DNA of 64,000 nt from Ahrensia sp. (GTDB taxonomy: Bacteria > Pseudomonadota > Alphaproteobacteria > Rhizobiales > Rhizobiaceae), in assembly GCA_028817895.1 (NCBI GenBank), contig JAPPOQ010000033.1:1-64000 (forward strand), read 5' to 3'. Below the pieces are notes generated by a model. That model made no database searches. It had not been told where the DNA came from and worked only from the letters and a program-made list of their open reading frames with translations. This document shows positions 38,895 through 46,847 of this stretch, in pieces. The position numbers and the translations under genes are program-made. The stretch's first letter is position 1; the number at the start of each line of letters is the position of its first letter.

Positions 38895-38912
38895 AACCCG
38901 GTTCGGCCTTCC

Positions 38913-39557
38913 ATGTCCTCCCACCCCATCAAAACTGTCGCGGGCAAGCGCTTGCTCTACGTCATGGCGGCACAGGCCGAATATGGCCCGCATTTGCAAG
39001 GCCGTATAAATCCGCTGATCTGCCATGTCGGCCCGGTGGAGGCGGGCATTCGCGTTGCACGCGCGCTGGCCATGGAAAGTGCAGTGGATCTGGTTGTTTC
39101 GCTGGGCAGTGCAGGTTCTGCGACGCTGGAACAGGCCCAGGTCTATCAGGTCAGCCAGGTGAGCTATCGCGACATGGATGCAAGCCCGCTCGGCTTTGAG
39201 CCGGGCGTCACGCCGTTTCTGGATTGCCCGGCCTCGATTTCCCTGATCTGTCCGCTTGATGACATCCCATCGGCGACCCTGGCGACAGGGGCAAGCATCG
39301 TCTCCGGTGACGCTTATGCAGCCATTGCCGCGGACATGGTGGACATGGAGAGCTATGCAATTACCCGCGCCTGCATGGAAGCCGATGTGCCGATGATCGG
39401 ATTGCGCGGCATATCAGACGGGGCTTATCCACTTGAGGAATTATCGGACTGGACCCGATATCTCGAGGTCATCGATGAGCGGCTTGCCGCTGTTCTTGAT
39501 CGGTTGGAGGCAAAACTTGCTGCCGATGGAGCGGGTCCTGTCGAAAACGGCCAGTAG
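38913..39557 (+). CDS. mtnN: 5'-methylthioadenosine/S-adenosylhomocysteine nucleosidase
   Basis: Hydrolyses MTA/SAH to adenine and the thioribose or ribosylhomocysteine product. The 214-aa PNP-superfamily protein has MAAQAEYGPHL at its N-terminus, the SLGSAGS nucleoside loop, VDMESYAITRAC (ribose-contacting Met/Glu) and GISDGAYP with the catalytic Asp. Divergent from DUF2177 by 80 bp and unlinked in function to the carnitine cluster that follows 74 bp later. Confidence 0.88.
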   Translation: MSSHPIKTVAGKRLLYVMAAQAEYGPHLQGRINPLICHVGPVEAGIRVARALAMESAVDLVVSLGSAGSATLEQAQVYQVSQVSYRDMDASPLGFEPGVTPFLDCPASISLICPLDDIPSATLATGASIVSGDAYAAIAADMVDMESYAITRACMEADVPMIGLRGISDGAYPLEELSDWTRYLEVIDERLAAVLDRLEAKLAADGAGPVENGQ

Positions 39558-39570
39558 CGTCGCAAATCTC

Positions 39571-39612
39571 TTGGACTTTTTTGCCTGCGCGTTAGACTTT
39601 CACAAGGTCCAA
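39571..39612 (+). promoter_or_regulatory. Putative promoter/operator before the carnitine cluster
   Basis: TTGGAC (39571-39576) could act as a -35 with TTAGAC (39592-39597) as -10 at a tight 15-bp spacing. The TTGGAC box also forms an inverted repeat with GTCCAA at 39607-39612, the arms separated by 30 bp, which may be a regulator site. The BKACE gene starts 20 bp further on. Both readings are tentative. Confidence 0.25.
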
Positions 39613-39631
39613 ACCGACGGAGCACACGCCC

Positions 39632-40546
39632 ATGTCGCTTGCCATGAACCGCGACGTATTCATCACCTGCGCCGTTACCGGATCAGGGTCGACACAGGAC
39701 AAAAGCCCACATGTCCCGCGCTCGCCGAAGCAGATTGCCGAAAGCGCCATAGATGCAGCCAGAGCTGGCGCTGCTGTTGTTCACTGCCATGTGCGTGATC
39801 CTGATACGGGAGTGCCCAGCAGAAGACTCGATTTGTACCGCGAAGTGACCGATCGCATCCGCGACGCAGATATCGACGTGGTGCTCAATCTGACCGCCGG
39901 AATGGGCGGAGACATGGTGTTTGGACCAACAGATGCGCCGCTGCCTCTGAACGACGCGTCAACTGATATGATCGGCGCTGCCGAACGCGTTGAGCATGTG
40001 CGCCAATGCCTGCCGGAAATCTGCACGCTGGATTGCGGCACAATGAACTTCGCCGAGGCTGACTATGTGATGACGAACACGCCGGGCATGCTGCGCGCCA
40101 TGGGCCGCATGATGACCGAATTTGGCGTTAAGCCGGAAATCGAAGCCTTCGATACCGGCCATCTGTGGTTTGCCAAGGAACTTGTGAAAGAGGGCGTTCT
40201 GGAGGACGATGCCCTGGTCCAATTGTGCATGGGCGTGCCATGGGGGGCTCCGGATGACCTCAACACCTTCATGGCGATGGTCAACAATGTGCCCAACAAT
40301 TGGACATGGAGCGCTTTTTCGCTGGGGCGCAATCAAATGCCATTTGTCGCCGCAGCGGTGCTGGCAGGTGGCAATGTGCGTGTCGGGCTGGAAGACAATC
40401 TGATGCTCGACAAAGGCGTTCTGGCCACCAATGCGCAATTGGTGGAGCGGGCCGTCACGATCATTGAAAATCTGGGCGCCAAGATCATCGGGCCAGAGGC
40501 CGCGCGCGAGCGTTTGGGCCTGACGAAGCGTGCGCCGCCCTCATGA
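39632..40546 (+). CDS. cdhC: 3-dehydrocarnitine cleavage enzyme (BKACE family)
   Basis: Beta-keto acid cleavage enzyme of 304 aa. The Zn-binding VVHCHVRDP gives His51 and His53, and GLEDN near the C-terminus the metal Glu; LNLTAGMGGDM and the LDCGTMNF segment are family blocks. BKACEs move the acyl part of a beta-keto acid to acetyl-CoA. Presence of an L-carnitine-dehydrogenase gene 2.9 kb downstream predicts the substrate 3-dehydrocarnitine, giving betainyl-CoA plus acetoacetate. The stop overlaps the SGNH gene start (ATGA). Other BKACE substrates such as 3-keto-5-aminohexanoate are less likely here. Confidence 0.85.
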   Translation: MSLAMNRDVFITCAVTGSGSTQDKSPHVPRSPKQIAESAIDAARAGAAVVHCHVRDPDTGVPSRRLDLYREVTDRIRDADIDVVLNLTAGMGGDMVFGPTDAPLPLNDASTDMIGAAERVEHVRQCLPEICTLDCGTMNFAEADYVMTNTPGMLRAMGRMMTEFGVKPEIEAFDTGHLWFAKELVKEGVLEDDALVQLCMGVPWGAPDDLNTFMAMVNNVPNNWTWSAFSLGRNQMPFVAAAVLAGGNVRVGLEDNLMLDKGVLATNAQLVERAVTIIENLGAKIIGPEAARERLGLTKRAPPS

Positions 40547-41196
40547 CAACAGCTATCATGACCAAAACGATCGTCTGTTTCGGCGACAGCAATACGCATG
40601 GCACGCCGCCAATGCGTTTGCTCAGCGATGATGCGCGTTTCGGACCAGATATTCGCTGGCCTCAGCGTATGGCGCGTCAATTGGGGCCGGAATGGCATCT
40701 GGTGGAAGAGGGCCATCCAGGACGCAACACCGTCTTCGATGACCCAATTGAGGGTGAGCACAGGAACGGCTTTCGTGTGCTTCCCGCCATCATTGAGAGT
40801 CACAAATGGATCGATGTGCTCGTCATCATGCTGGGCACAAACGATTGCAAACAACGGTTCGGCCTCACCACGCTGGACATCGCGCTTGGCATGGGCCGGC
40901 TGGTCGATCTGGTGAAGGCTTCGCCTTATGTGCACGATGTGCTGGTTGTCTGCCCGCCACCTGTGCTGGAACGGGGTGCGCTGGCCGAGATTTTTCAGGG
41001 CGCTGAGAAACGCTGCGAAGGTTTGGCGGACAAGATGAGACGTGTGGCCCAATTCCGGCAGGCGCATTTCTTCAATGCGGGAGACGTGATCGCCTGCGAT
41101 CCTCTCGATGGTGTTCATTTCAGCGAAGAAGCGCATGCTGATCTCGGTACGGCAATTGCTGCAAAGGTGTCCGAAATTGGTGAGAAGGGCGGATGA
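40543..41196 (+). CDS. SGNH/GDSL hydrolase in the carnitine cluster
   Basis: A 217-aa cytoplasmic SGNH esterase/thioesterase without a signal peptide. Block I is FGDSN (Ser16), the glycine block is EGHPGRNT, block III GTND (Asn100), and block V DGVH with Asp189 and His192. Closest form is the arylesterase/acyltransferase type (MsAcT-like). It is translationally coupled to cdhC (start in its stop) and to the HD gene (stop overlaps that start), which ties it to this pathway. Possible jobs: acylcarnitine esterase, or hydrolysis of betainyl-CoA or carnitinyl-CoA. ATG 40558 is a possible internal start. Confidence 0.85.
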   Translation: MTTAIMTKTIVCFGDSNTHGTPPMRLLSDDARFGPDIRWPQRMARQLGPEWHLVEEGHPGRNTVFDDPIEGEHRNGFRVLPAIIESHKWIDVLVIMLGTNDCKQRFGLTTLDIALGMGRLVDLVKASPYVHDVLVVCPPPVLERGALAEIFQGAEKRCEGLADKMRRVAQFRQAHFFNAGDVIACDPLDGVHFSEEAHADLGTAIAAKVSEIGEKGG

Positions 41197-41825
41197 TGGA
41201 ACACGTCAAATTCAAAGCCATGAAGGATGGCGATCGCGAAGACTATGCCTTTTTGGCCGAGCATGAGATCAAGTATGCCGCGAAGACGGGTCAGCGTTTG
41301 TTGCGAGCGATGGAAGAGTTAGATGAAAGCCTGTCGGGCTATCAGGTCACGCGTCTCGGTCATTCCCTACAATCTGCAACGCGGGCCTGGCGCGACGGGG
41401 CGGACATCGATTGGGTGGTCTCAGCCCTGCTGCATGACATCGGCGACATTTACGCGCCTTACAATCATGACGAATATGCCGCCGCGATCCTGCGCCCCTT
41501 TGTGCGCGAACAGTGCACCTGGACCGTGGAGAAGCATGGGGACTTCCAAAAGGTCTATTACATGCACCACTATGATGGCGATCCAAACGCGCGGGACCAA
41601 TATCGCGATCACGCCTTTTTCGGGGATTGCGCGCAGTTTTGCGAGCGCTGGGATCAAGCGAGTTTCGACCCGGACTATGAAAATTTGCCGCTCAGCTTCT
41701 TCGCGCCAATGGTCGACGAAGTTTTTGCACGAAAAGCCTATGACCCGGCGGTTATGCGGGCAGGGGAGCGGGAGCCTTTGATTTATGAGGGTGTGGCGGC
41801 TGTTCGTGCTGCGAAAACCGCCTAA
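41193..41825 (+). CDS. HD-domain protein, putative mixed-valent diiron oxygenase
   Basis: A 210-aa protein of the predicted HD phosphohydrolase group (COG4341 type). Aligning by eye with PhnZ, all six iron ligands of the mixed-valent diiron oxygenases are in place: His57 (LGHSLQ), His81-Asp82 (LLHDIGD), His92 (YNHDEYAA), His115 (EKHGDFQK) and Asp154 (ERWDQAS); PhnZ has LEHSLQ, LLHDLGH, QHEKVGADYLR, EGHVAAK and RAWDEKG at these points. PhnZ Glu27 is replaced by Tyr50. TmpB, a relative, acts on a trimethylammonium phosphonate. Here the gene is fused by overlaps into a carnitine operon, so an oxygenase for a quaternary amine is a fair hypothesis; phosphohydrolase activity cannot be excluded. Confidence 0.8.
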   Translation: MMEHVKFKAMKDGDREDYAFLAEHEIKYAAKTGQRLLRAMEELDESLSGYQVTRLGHSLQSATRAWRDGADIDWVVSALLHDIGDIYAPYNHDEYAAAILRPFVREQCTWTVEKHGDFQKVYYMHHYDGDPNARDQYRDHAFFGDCAQFCERWDQASFDPDYENLPLSFFAPMVDEVFARKAYDPAVMRAGEREPLIYEGVAAVRAAKTA

Positions 41826-41850
41826 TTTGCGGTTGTCTTTGATGCGTTCC

Positions 41851-42072
41851 CTACGCGTCCGCCTTCTCTTTCTCACCGAGGGGAAGTTCGGATTTTTCCT
41901 TCAACCCAAGTCTTTCCAAAAACTCGTCGCCATCGACCGAGCTTGTCAGCCAGACTTTGCCTCTCTCACCGGCGAGAAGACTGTAGGCGTAGGCCTCAAG
42001 CGCGATTTGGTCACGCTGCTCTTCGGTCATAGCGGCATAGTCATCGAATGAAACTTCACGAACGATCTTCAT
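41851..42072 (-). CDS. Small acidic protein, possible antitoxin
   Basis: A 73-aa protein of unknown family with strongly charged helices (SFDDYAAMTEEQRDQIALEAYAY, residues 8-30) and a C-terminal Lys/Glu-rich tail. ATG 42072 has GGGAG 7-8 nt upstream. It starts 17 bp after the stop of the 106-aa gene on the same strand; both are antisense to the flanking carnitine genes. Size, charge and order (larger partner first, as in HigBA) are like a toxin-antitoxin pair, but no known motif was recognised. Confidence 0.55.
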   Translation of the reverse strand: MKIVREVSFDDYAAMTEEQRDQIALEAYAYSLLAGERGKVWLTSSVDGDEFLERLGLKEKSELPLGEKEKADA

Positions 42073-42089
42073 TGTAGAACTCCCAACAT

Positions 42090-42410
42090 TCAAAGCCCAA
42101 GCGCGCTGCGCAGCATGGCAATCGAACTCAACAATCGCTTCAAACGGGAAAGCGAGTTGGCTGCTCCCCTCGGTTTGATCCGAACCACCGTAATGGCAAA
42201 TGCGGCATCATTTCTGCCAAGGTCAAAAACGAAATCGAACTCACCGAAGCTTCGAATGAGAAGTGGTCCGACCACCTCGTCATCGTCAGAGTATGGCAGG
42301 CGCAGGAAGCTGTTGCAAACGCTCCGCATATTCGCGTCACTGATGCCCAGAAGAGCGGCATCGTATTCTGCCGCTGAAGTGAAGCGGATCTCGATTGCTA
42401 TTTTATCCAT
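42090..42410 (-). CDS. Unrecognised 106-aa protein, possible toxin partner
   Basis: About 106 aa, predicted alpha/beta. It contains YDAALLGISDANMRSVCNSF and FGEFDFVFDLGRNDAAFAITVVRIKP; the latter strand-rich part and the basic C-terminus (SRLKRLLSS) are loosely RelE/HigB-like, but I cannot assign it to a family. ATG 42410 is chosen as the frame continues upstream only into low-complexity sequence antisense to lcdH. No good ribosome site is seen. It is divergent from lcdH by 88 bp. Confidence 0.5.
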   Translation of the reverse strand: MDKIAIEIRFTSAAEYDAALLGISDANMRSVCNSFLRLPYSDDDEVVGPLLIRSFGEFDFVFDLGRNDAAFAITVVRIKPRGAANSLSRLKRLLSSIAMLRSALGL

Positions 42411-42498
42411 GGACCGAATCTGACAGCTAAACGTCGGCTTGCAAAGTCTTGCGGGCGCGTTCAATGAAGGCTCACGGTGGTGGGCTGGAGCGCTCAAA

Positions 42499-43506
42499 AT
42501 GACCATTTCAACTACGGCAGCCATTGGCGGTGGCGTTATCGGAGGGGCTTGGGCGGCAAGGTTTGTGCTGAACGGCCTGGATTGCCGCATCTTTGATCCG
42601 CATCCCGATGCCGAACGCATTGTCGGCGAGGTAATGGCCAACGCCGAACGAGCTTTTGCCATGCTCACGGATGCATCGAAGCCGAAGCCGGGCAGGCTGA
42701 CCTTCGTGTCCTCCGTTGAAGAAGCCGTTGAAGGCACTGATTTGATTCAGGAATCCGTCCCAGAGCGGCTGGAATTGAAGCAAAAGGTGCATATGCAGAT
42801 CGACGCTGCGGCACCCGAGGATGCGTTGATCGGATCATCGACGTCAGGTCTGCTGCCGACCGACATTCAATGCAAAATGATGAACCCAGAACGCATGTTT
42901 GTGGCGCATCCTTACAATCCGGTATATCTGCTGCCGCTGGTCGAAATTGTTGGTGGCGCACGCACGAGCGCCGAGACGATTGGGCGTGCCCATGCAGCCT
43001 ATGCGCGAATTGGCATGAAACCCGTCACCATCCGCAAGGAGATCGATGCCTTTGTCGGCGATCGGCTGCTTGAAGCAGTCTGGCGTGAGGCGATCTGGCT
43101 GATCAAGGATGATGTCTGCACGGTCGAAGAGCTTGACGATATCATGACGCATTCCTTTGGCCTGCGCTGGGCGCAGATGGGCCTCTTCCAGACCTATCGA
43201 ATCGCTGGTGGTGAGGCCGGGATGCGCCATTTCATCCATCAGTTTGGCCCAACCATGAGCCTGCCTTGGACCAAATTGATGGATGTGCCTGAACTGAATG
43301 ATGCGTTGATCGAAAAAATTGCCGATCAGAGCGATGAGCAGGCGGGCGACCTTGGCATCCGCGATCTGGAGCGCATCCGAGATGACAATCTGGTCGGGTT
43401 TCTGCACGTTTTGCGAGATGCGCGAAACGGACGGGGATGGAGTGCCGGCAAAGCGCTCAAGGGTTACGAGGACCGCCTAAAAAGACAGGCTGCGAACGAT
43501 GCTTGA
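42499..43506 (+). CDS. lcdH: L-carnitine dehydrogenase (3-hydroxyacyl-CoA dehydrogenase family)
   Basis: NAD-dependent oxidation of L-carnitine to 3-dehydrocarnitine. About 335 aa: Rossmann motif GGGVIGG (10-16), FDPHPDAE, QESVPERLELK, the substrate region SSTSGLLPTDIQ, and RMFVAHPYNPVYLLPLVEIVGG, a hallmark of carnitine dehydrogenases. Rhizobial LcdH proteins as I recall them continue for about 150 residues with a betainyl-CoA thioesterase domain; that extension is absent here, so the protein is the dehydrogenase alone. ATG 42499 is the start; a ribosome site GGAG lies close upstream. Confidence 0.9.
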   Translation: MTISTTAAIGGGVIGGAWAARFVLNGLDCRIFDPHPDAERIVGEVMANAERAFAMLTDASKPKPGRLTFVSSVEEAVEGTDLIQESVPERLELKQKVHMQIDAAAPEDALIGSSTSGLLPTDIQCKMMNPERMFVAHPYNPVYLLPLVEIVGGARTSAETIGRAHAAYARIGMKPVTIRKEIDAFVGDRLLEAVWREAIWLIKDDVCTVEELDDIMTHSFGLRWAQMGLFQTYRIAGGEAGMRHFIHQFGPTMSLPWTKLMDVPELNDALIEKIADQSDEQAGDLGIRDLERIRDDNLVGFLHVLRDARNGRGWSAGKALKGYEDRLKRQAANDA

Positions 43507-43518
43507 GGAGGCGCAGGC

Positions 43519-44694
43519 ATGAATTTCTCCCTTTCCGAAGAACAGTCCCTCATCGTTGAGACCACGCGGTCTTTTGTGGAGAATGAACTTTATCCGCATG
43601 AAGCCGAGATCGAGCGCTCCGGTGTGCTGGAGATGGACCTCATTCGCGAACTGCAGAAAAAGGCGATGGAGGCAGGGCTCTATGCCGCCAACATCCCGGA
43701 GGAGTTTGGCGGGGCAGGTCTCGATACGCTGACATGGCTGCTCTACGAAAAGGAGCTTGGCCGGGCGAACTATGCCTTGCACTGGACCTGCGTTGCGAGG
43801 CCATCCAACATCTTGTGTGCGGGCACGCCGGAGCAGCGCGAGAAATATCTTGAACCGTGCATGCGTGGCGAGACATGGGATTGTCTGGCAATGACGGAAC
43901 CGGGCGCCGGATCCGATCTGCGCGGCATGAAAGCCACCGCCAAGCCGGACGGTGCAGGGTCAAATTCGGATTGGATATTGAACGGCACCAAGCACTTTAT
44001 CAGCCACGCCGATATTGCCGGCTTCGCAATCTGTTTCATGAAGACGGGGGAAGTTGAAACACCGCGGGGCCCGAAAGCGGAGATCACAGCGTTCTTCGTC
44101 GACAAGGGCACGAAAGGGTTCAGCGTTCGCGATGGTTACAACAACGTCTCCCATCGCGGCTACACAAATGCGGTGCTGGAGTTTGATGATTGTCGCGTGC
44201 CTGCGGAGAACATTCTGGGCGAAGTGGGCAAAGGGTTTGATGTCGCCAATGACTGGTTGGGGGCGACGCGCCTGCAGGTCGCTGCGACCTGCCTTGGTCG
44301 CGCGGACCGGGCTTTCAACCTGGCCGTCAGCTACGCCGCCGAACGTAAGCAATTTGGCCAGCAGATTGGCAAGTTCCAGGGCATTTCCTTCAAGCTTGCT
44401 GACATGGCGATGGAACTGAAAGCGGCTGAATTGCTGACTTGGGAGGCCGGCTCGAAGTTCGATGACGGCCGCTGCACCGACAGCGATATGGCCATGGCGA
44501 AGCTAAAGGCTTCCGAGGTGCTTGCCATGGTCGCGGACGAAGCCATTCAAATCCATGGAGGCATGGGGCTGATGGATGAATTGCCGCTTGAACGGATCTG
44601 GCGTGATGCTCGCATCGAGCGCATCTGGGAGGGGACAAGCGAGATTCAGCGGCATATCATCTCCCGAGCCTTGCTGCGTCCGCTAGGCGCGTGA
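43519..44694 (+). CDS. Acyl-CoA dehydrogenase (probable gamma-butyrobetainyl-CoA)
   Basis: FAD flavoprotein of 391 aa that desaturates an acyl-CoA. AMTEPGAGSDLRGMKATA, the flavin-binding YSERKQFG-like AERKQFGQQIGKFQ, IQIHGGMGLMDELPLERIWRDARI and WEGTSEIQRHIISR are the classical blocks. With the acyl-CoA ligase and CaiD-like hydratase after it, the best substrate is gamma-butyrobetainyl-CoA, giving crotonobetainyl-CoA. The gene follows lcdH by 12 bp. Confidence 0.88.
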   Translation: MNFSLSEEQSLIVETTRSFVENELYPHEAEIERSGVLEMDLIRELQKKAMEAGLYAANIPEEFGGAGLDTLTWLLYEKELGRANYALHWTCVARPSNILCAGTPEQREKYLEPCMRGETWDCLAMTEPGAGSDLRGMKATAKPDGAGSNSDWILNGTKHFISHADIAGFAICFMKTGEVETPRGPKAEITAFFVDKGTKGFSVRDGYNNVSHRGYTNAVLEFDDCRVPAENILGEVGKGFDVANDWLGATRLQVAATCLGRADRAFNLAVSYAAERKQFGQQIGKFQGISFKLADMAMELKAAELLTWEAGSKFDDGRCTDSDMAMAKLKASEVLAMVADEAIQIHGGMGLMDELPLERIWRDARIERIWEGTSEIQRHIISRALLRPLGA

Positions 44695-44726
44695 TCAATC
44701 TATGATTGTCGAGTATCTCAGTCCCC

Positions 44727-46847
44727 ATGCCTCGTGACCTGAATCGTCTGCTCTCGCCGAAATCGATTGCCGTCATCGGTGGTCTGGAGGCCGAACGGGT
44801 GGTTGAGCAGTGCCTGAAATTCGGCTTTGAAGGGGCGATCTGGCCCGTCAATCCCAAGCGTGAAGCCATGCATGGGATCGACTGCTTTGCCTCGGTGGCG
44901 CAGCTACCCGCTGTTCCCGATGCAGCCTATGTCGCGGTGAACAGGGAACGTTCAATCGAGGTGGTTGCGGCTCTGTCACAAATGGGATGCGGCGGTGCCG
45001 TCTGCTATGCAGCGGGCTTCGCTGAAGCGGAGAGCGAAGTGCAGGGTGCGATAAACCTTCAACACCGACTGCTCGACGCCTCAGGCGACATGCCCATTGT
45101 CGGCCCCAATTGCTACGGCGTTATCAATGCACTCACGGGCGCTGCGCTCTGGCCGGATCAGCATGGGACGGTACGTACACAAAGCGGCGTTGCGATCCTG
45201 ACCCAGTCGTCCAATCTGGCCATTTCGATCACCATGCAGCAGCGCGGGCTGCCCATCGCTTTTGTCGGAACGATGGGCAACCAGGCGCAGACAGGCATGT
45301 CGGAGCTTGCCCTGGGTCTCTTGCAGGAAGAGCGAATAACCGCCATCGGGCTGCATATTGAAGGTATTGACGATGTGATCGCCTTCGAGAAGGTCGCCCG
45401 CCTGGCACGCAAGCTTGAAAAGCCGATCATCGTCTTGAAGGCCGGTCGATCAGAGCAGGCGAGGGCCGCCACGCTCACACACACCGCTTCTCTTGCAGGA
45501 GGGGATGCTGCGCATGATGCCCTCTTTCGACATCTCGCGGTTGCCAGGGTGGAGAGCCTCGATGCCTTTCTCGAAACACTGAAGCTTGCTTGCTGCGGTG
45601 GTGCGCTGTCGAGCGGGTCGCTAATTTCTTTGTCCTGTTCGGGTGGTGAAGCTGCCCTGATCGCGGATGCGGCGGAGGGCATGCGGGCCAGATTTCTTCC
45701 CTTTGACCACAATACCAACGCTGATCTGAAAGCGCAGCTCGGGCCGATTGTGACCATCGCCAATCCGCTCGACTACAACACATTCATCTGGGGTGATTGG
45801 CCGGCGGTGGAGACCGTTTACGCAACCGCGATGCAGGCCGATTGCTCTTTGGCGATGCTGGTCCTCGATTTTCCACGCGGCGACACGTGCGATACCGAAG
45901 ATTGGGGCCACGCATTGGCCGCATGGGTGGCGGCGACCAGGGCAACGGGTCGCCGCACGGCAGTCGTGGCCACCATGGCAGAAAACATGCCGGAGCAGGT
46001 TGCGCGGTCCCTGATTGCGCAAGGCATCGCGCCCCTTTGCGGATTGCAAATGGCGCTTGCAGCAATCAACGCCTGCGTCGAGATCGGTGAGAACTGGCAG
46101 AAGCCGGAGAATGAGCCACTTCTTTCGAATGCGATTGTGCAGACAGATTCTCAAATCCTTGATGAGTTCGAGGCGAAACAGGCGCTTCGAAAATTCGGCC
46201 TTGTCACACCAAAGGGGAGCGTGGTGCGGCTGGTCGAGCCCGATGACAGTTTCGAGGTGATGGACGTCGTGCCCGGTGGGTTTGACCCGCATCAGCCGAC
46301 GTTGGAATGGCTCGACGGCGACACGGGATTGCAACCGCCCTTTGCCCTGAAAGCGTTGGGCATTGCGCACAAAACTGACGTCGGCGCCGTGCGGCTCAAT
46401 CTGCAAAGTCAGGCGGACGTGTTGCAGACAATGCGTGACATGGCGCATCTGTCTGGCCGATTCTTGCTGGAGGAGATGTCTGCCAAGCCTGATGCGGAAT
46501 TGATTGTTGGCGTCTCGCGGGACCCGGTTGTTGGCCTTGTGATGACGGTTGGCGCGGGCGGAGTTCTCGCCGAACTGCTGGCGGATATGGTGACCTTGCT
46601 GCTACCCACCGGCGGGGCGCAAATCCGTGAGGCACTGTCCCGTCTGAAGATCAACACTATGCTGGAAGGCTGGCGCGGTGCGCACGCCACCGATATCGAT
46701 GCATTGATCGCCAATATTGTGTGCATTGCCGATTACGCCACGGCGAACGCCGACACATTGGAGGAACTGGACGTGAACCCGCTCTTCGCGACGCAATTTG
46801 GCAGCGTGGCGGTGGACGCCCTGATCGTGAAAAGGAAACCGATATGA
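44727..46847 (+). CDS. ADP-forming acyl-CoA ligase (fused alpha-beta)
   Basis: About 706 aa. The N-terminal CoA-binding Rossmann domain begins with LLSPKSIAVIGG; the succinyl-CoA-synthetase-like domain contains LTHTASLAGGD with the phospho-histidine at 252; the C-terminal ATP-grasp domain starts near FEAKQALRKFGLVTPKG. This is the acetate-CoA ligase (ADP-forming)/pimeloyl-CoA-type architecture. In this cluster it probably activates gamma-butyrobetaine or carnitine with CoA, replacing the AMP-forming CaiC. ATG 44727 fits domain starts; a TTG at 44706 is in frame, and neither has a clear ribosome site. Confidence 0.87.
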   Translation: MPRDLNRLLSPKSIAVIGGLEAERVVEQCLKFGFEGAIWPVNPKREAMHGIDCFASVAQLPAVPDAAYVAVNRERSIEVVAALSQMGCGGAVCYAAGFAEAESEVQGAINLQHRLLDASGDMPIVGPNCYGVINALTGAALWPDQHGTVRTQSGVAILTQSSNLAISITMQQRGLPIAFVGTMGNQAQTGMSELALGLLQEERITAIGLHIEGIDDVIAFEKVARLARKLEKPIIVLKAGRSEQARAATLTHTASLAGGDAAHDALFRHLAVARVESLDAFLETLKLACCGGALSSGSLISLSCSGGEAALIADAAEGMRARFLPFDHNTNADLKAQLGPIVTIANPLDYNTFIWGDWPAVETVYATAMQADCSLAMLVLDFPRGDTCDTEDWGHALAAWVAATRATGRRTAVVATMAENMPEQVARSLIAQGIAPLCGLQMALAAINACVEIGENWQKPENEPLLSNAIVQTDSQILDEFEAKQALRKFGLVTPKGSVVRLVEPDDSFEVMDVVPGGFDPHQPTLEWLDGDTGLQPPFALKALGIAHKTDVGAVRLNLQSQADVLQTMRDMAHLSGRFLLEEMSAKPDAELIVGVSRDPVVGLVMTVGAGGVLAELLADMVTLLLPTGGAQIREALSRLKINTMLEGWRGAHATDIDALIANIVCIADYATANADTLEELDVNPLFATQFGSVAVDALIVKRKPI

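Noticed and set aside
41851-42410. Interpreting the two small minus-strand genes as remnants of an insertion sequence
   Set aside because: No terminal inverted repeats, target duplications or transposase motifs were seen around them.
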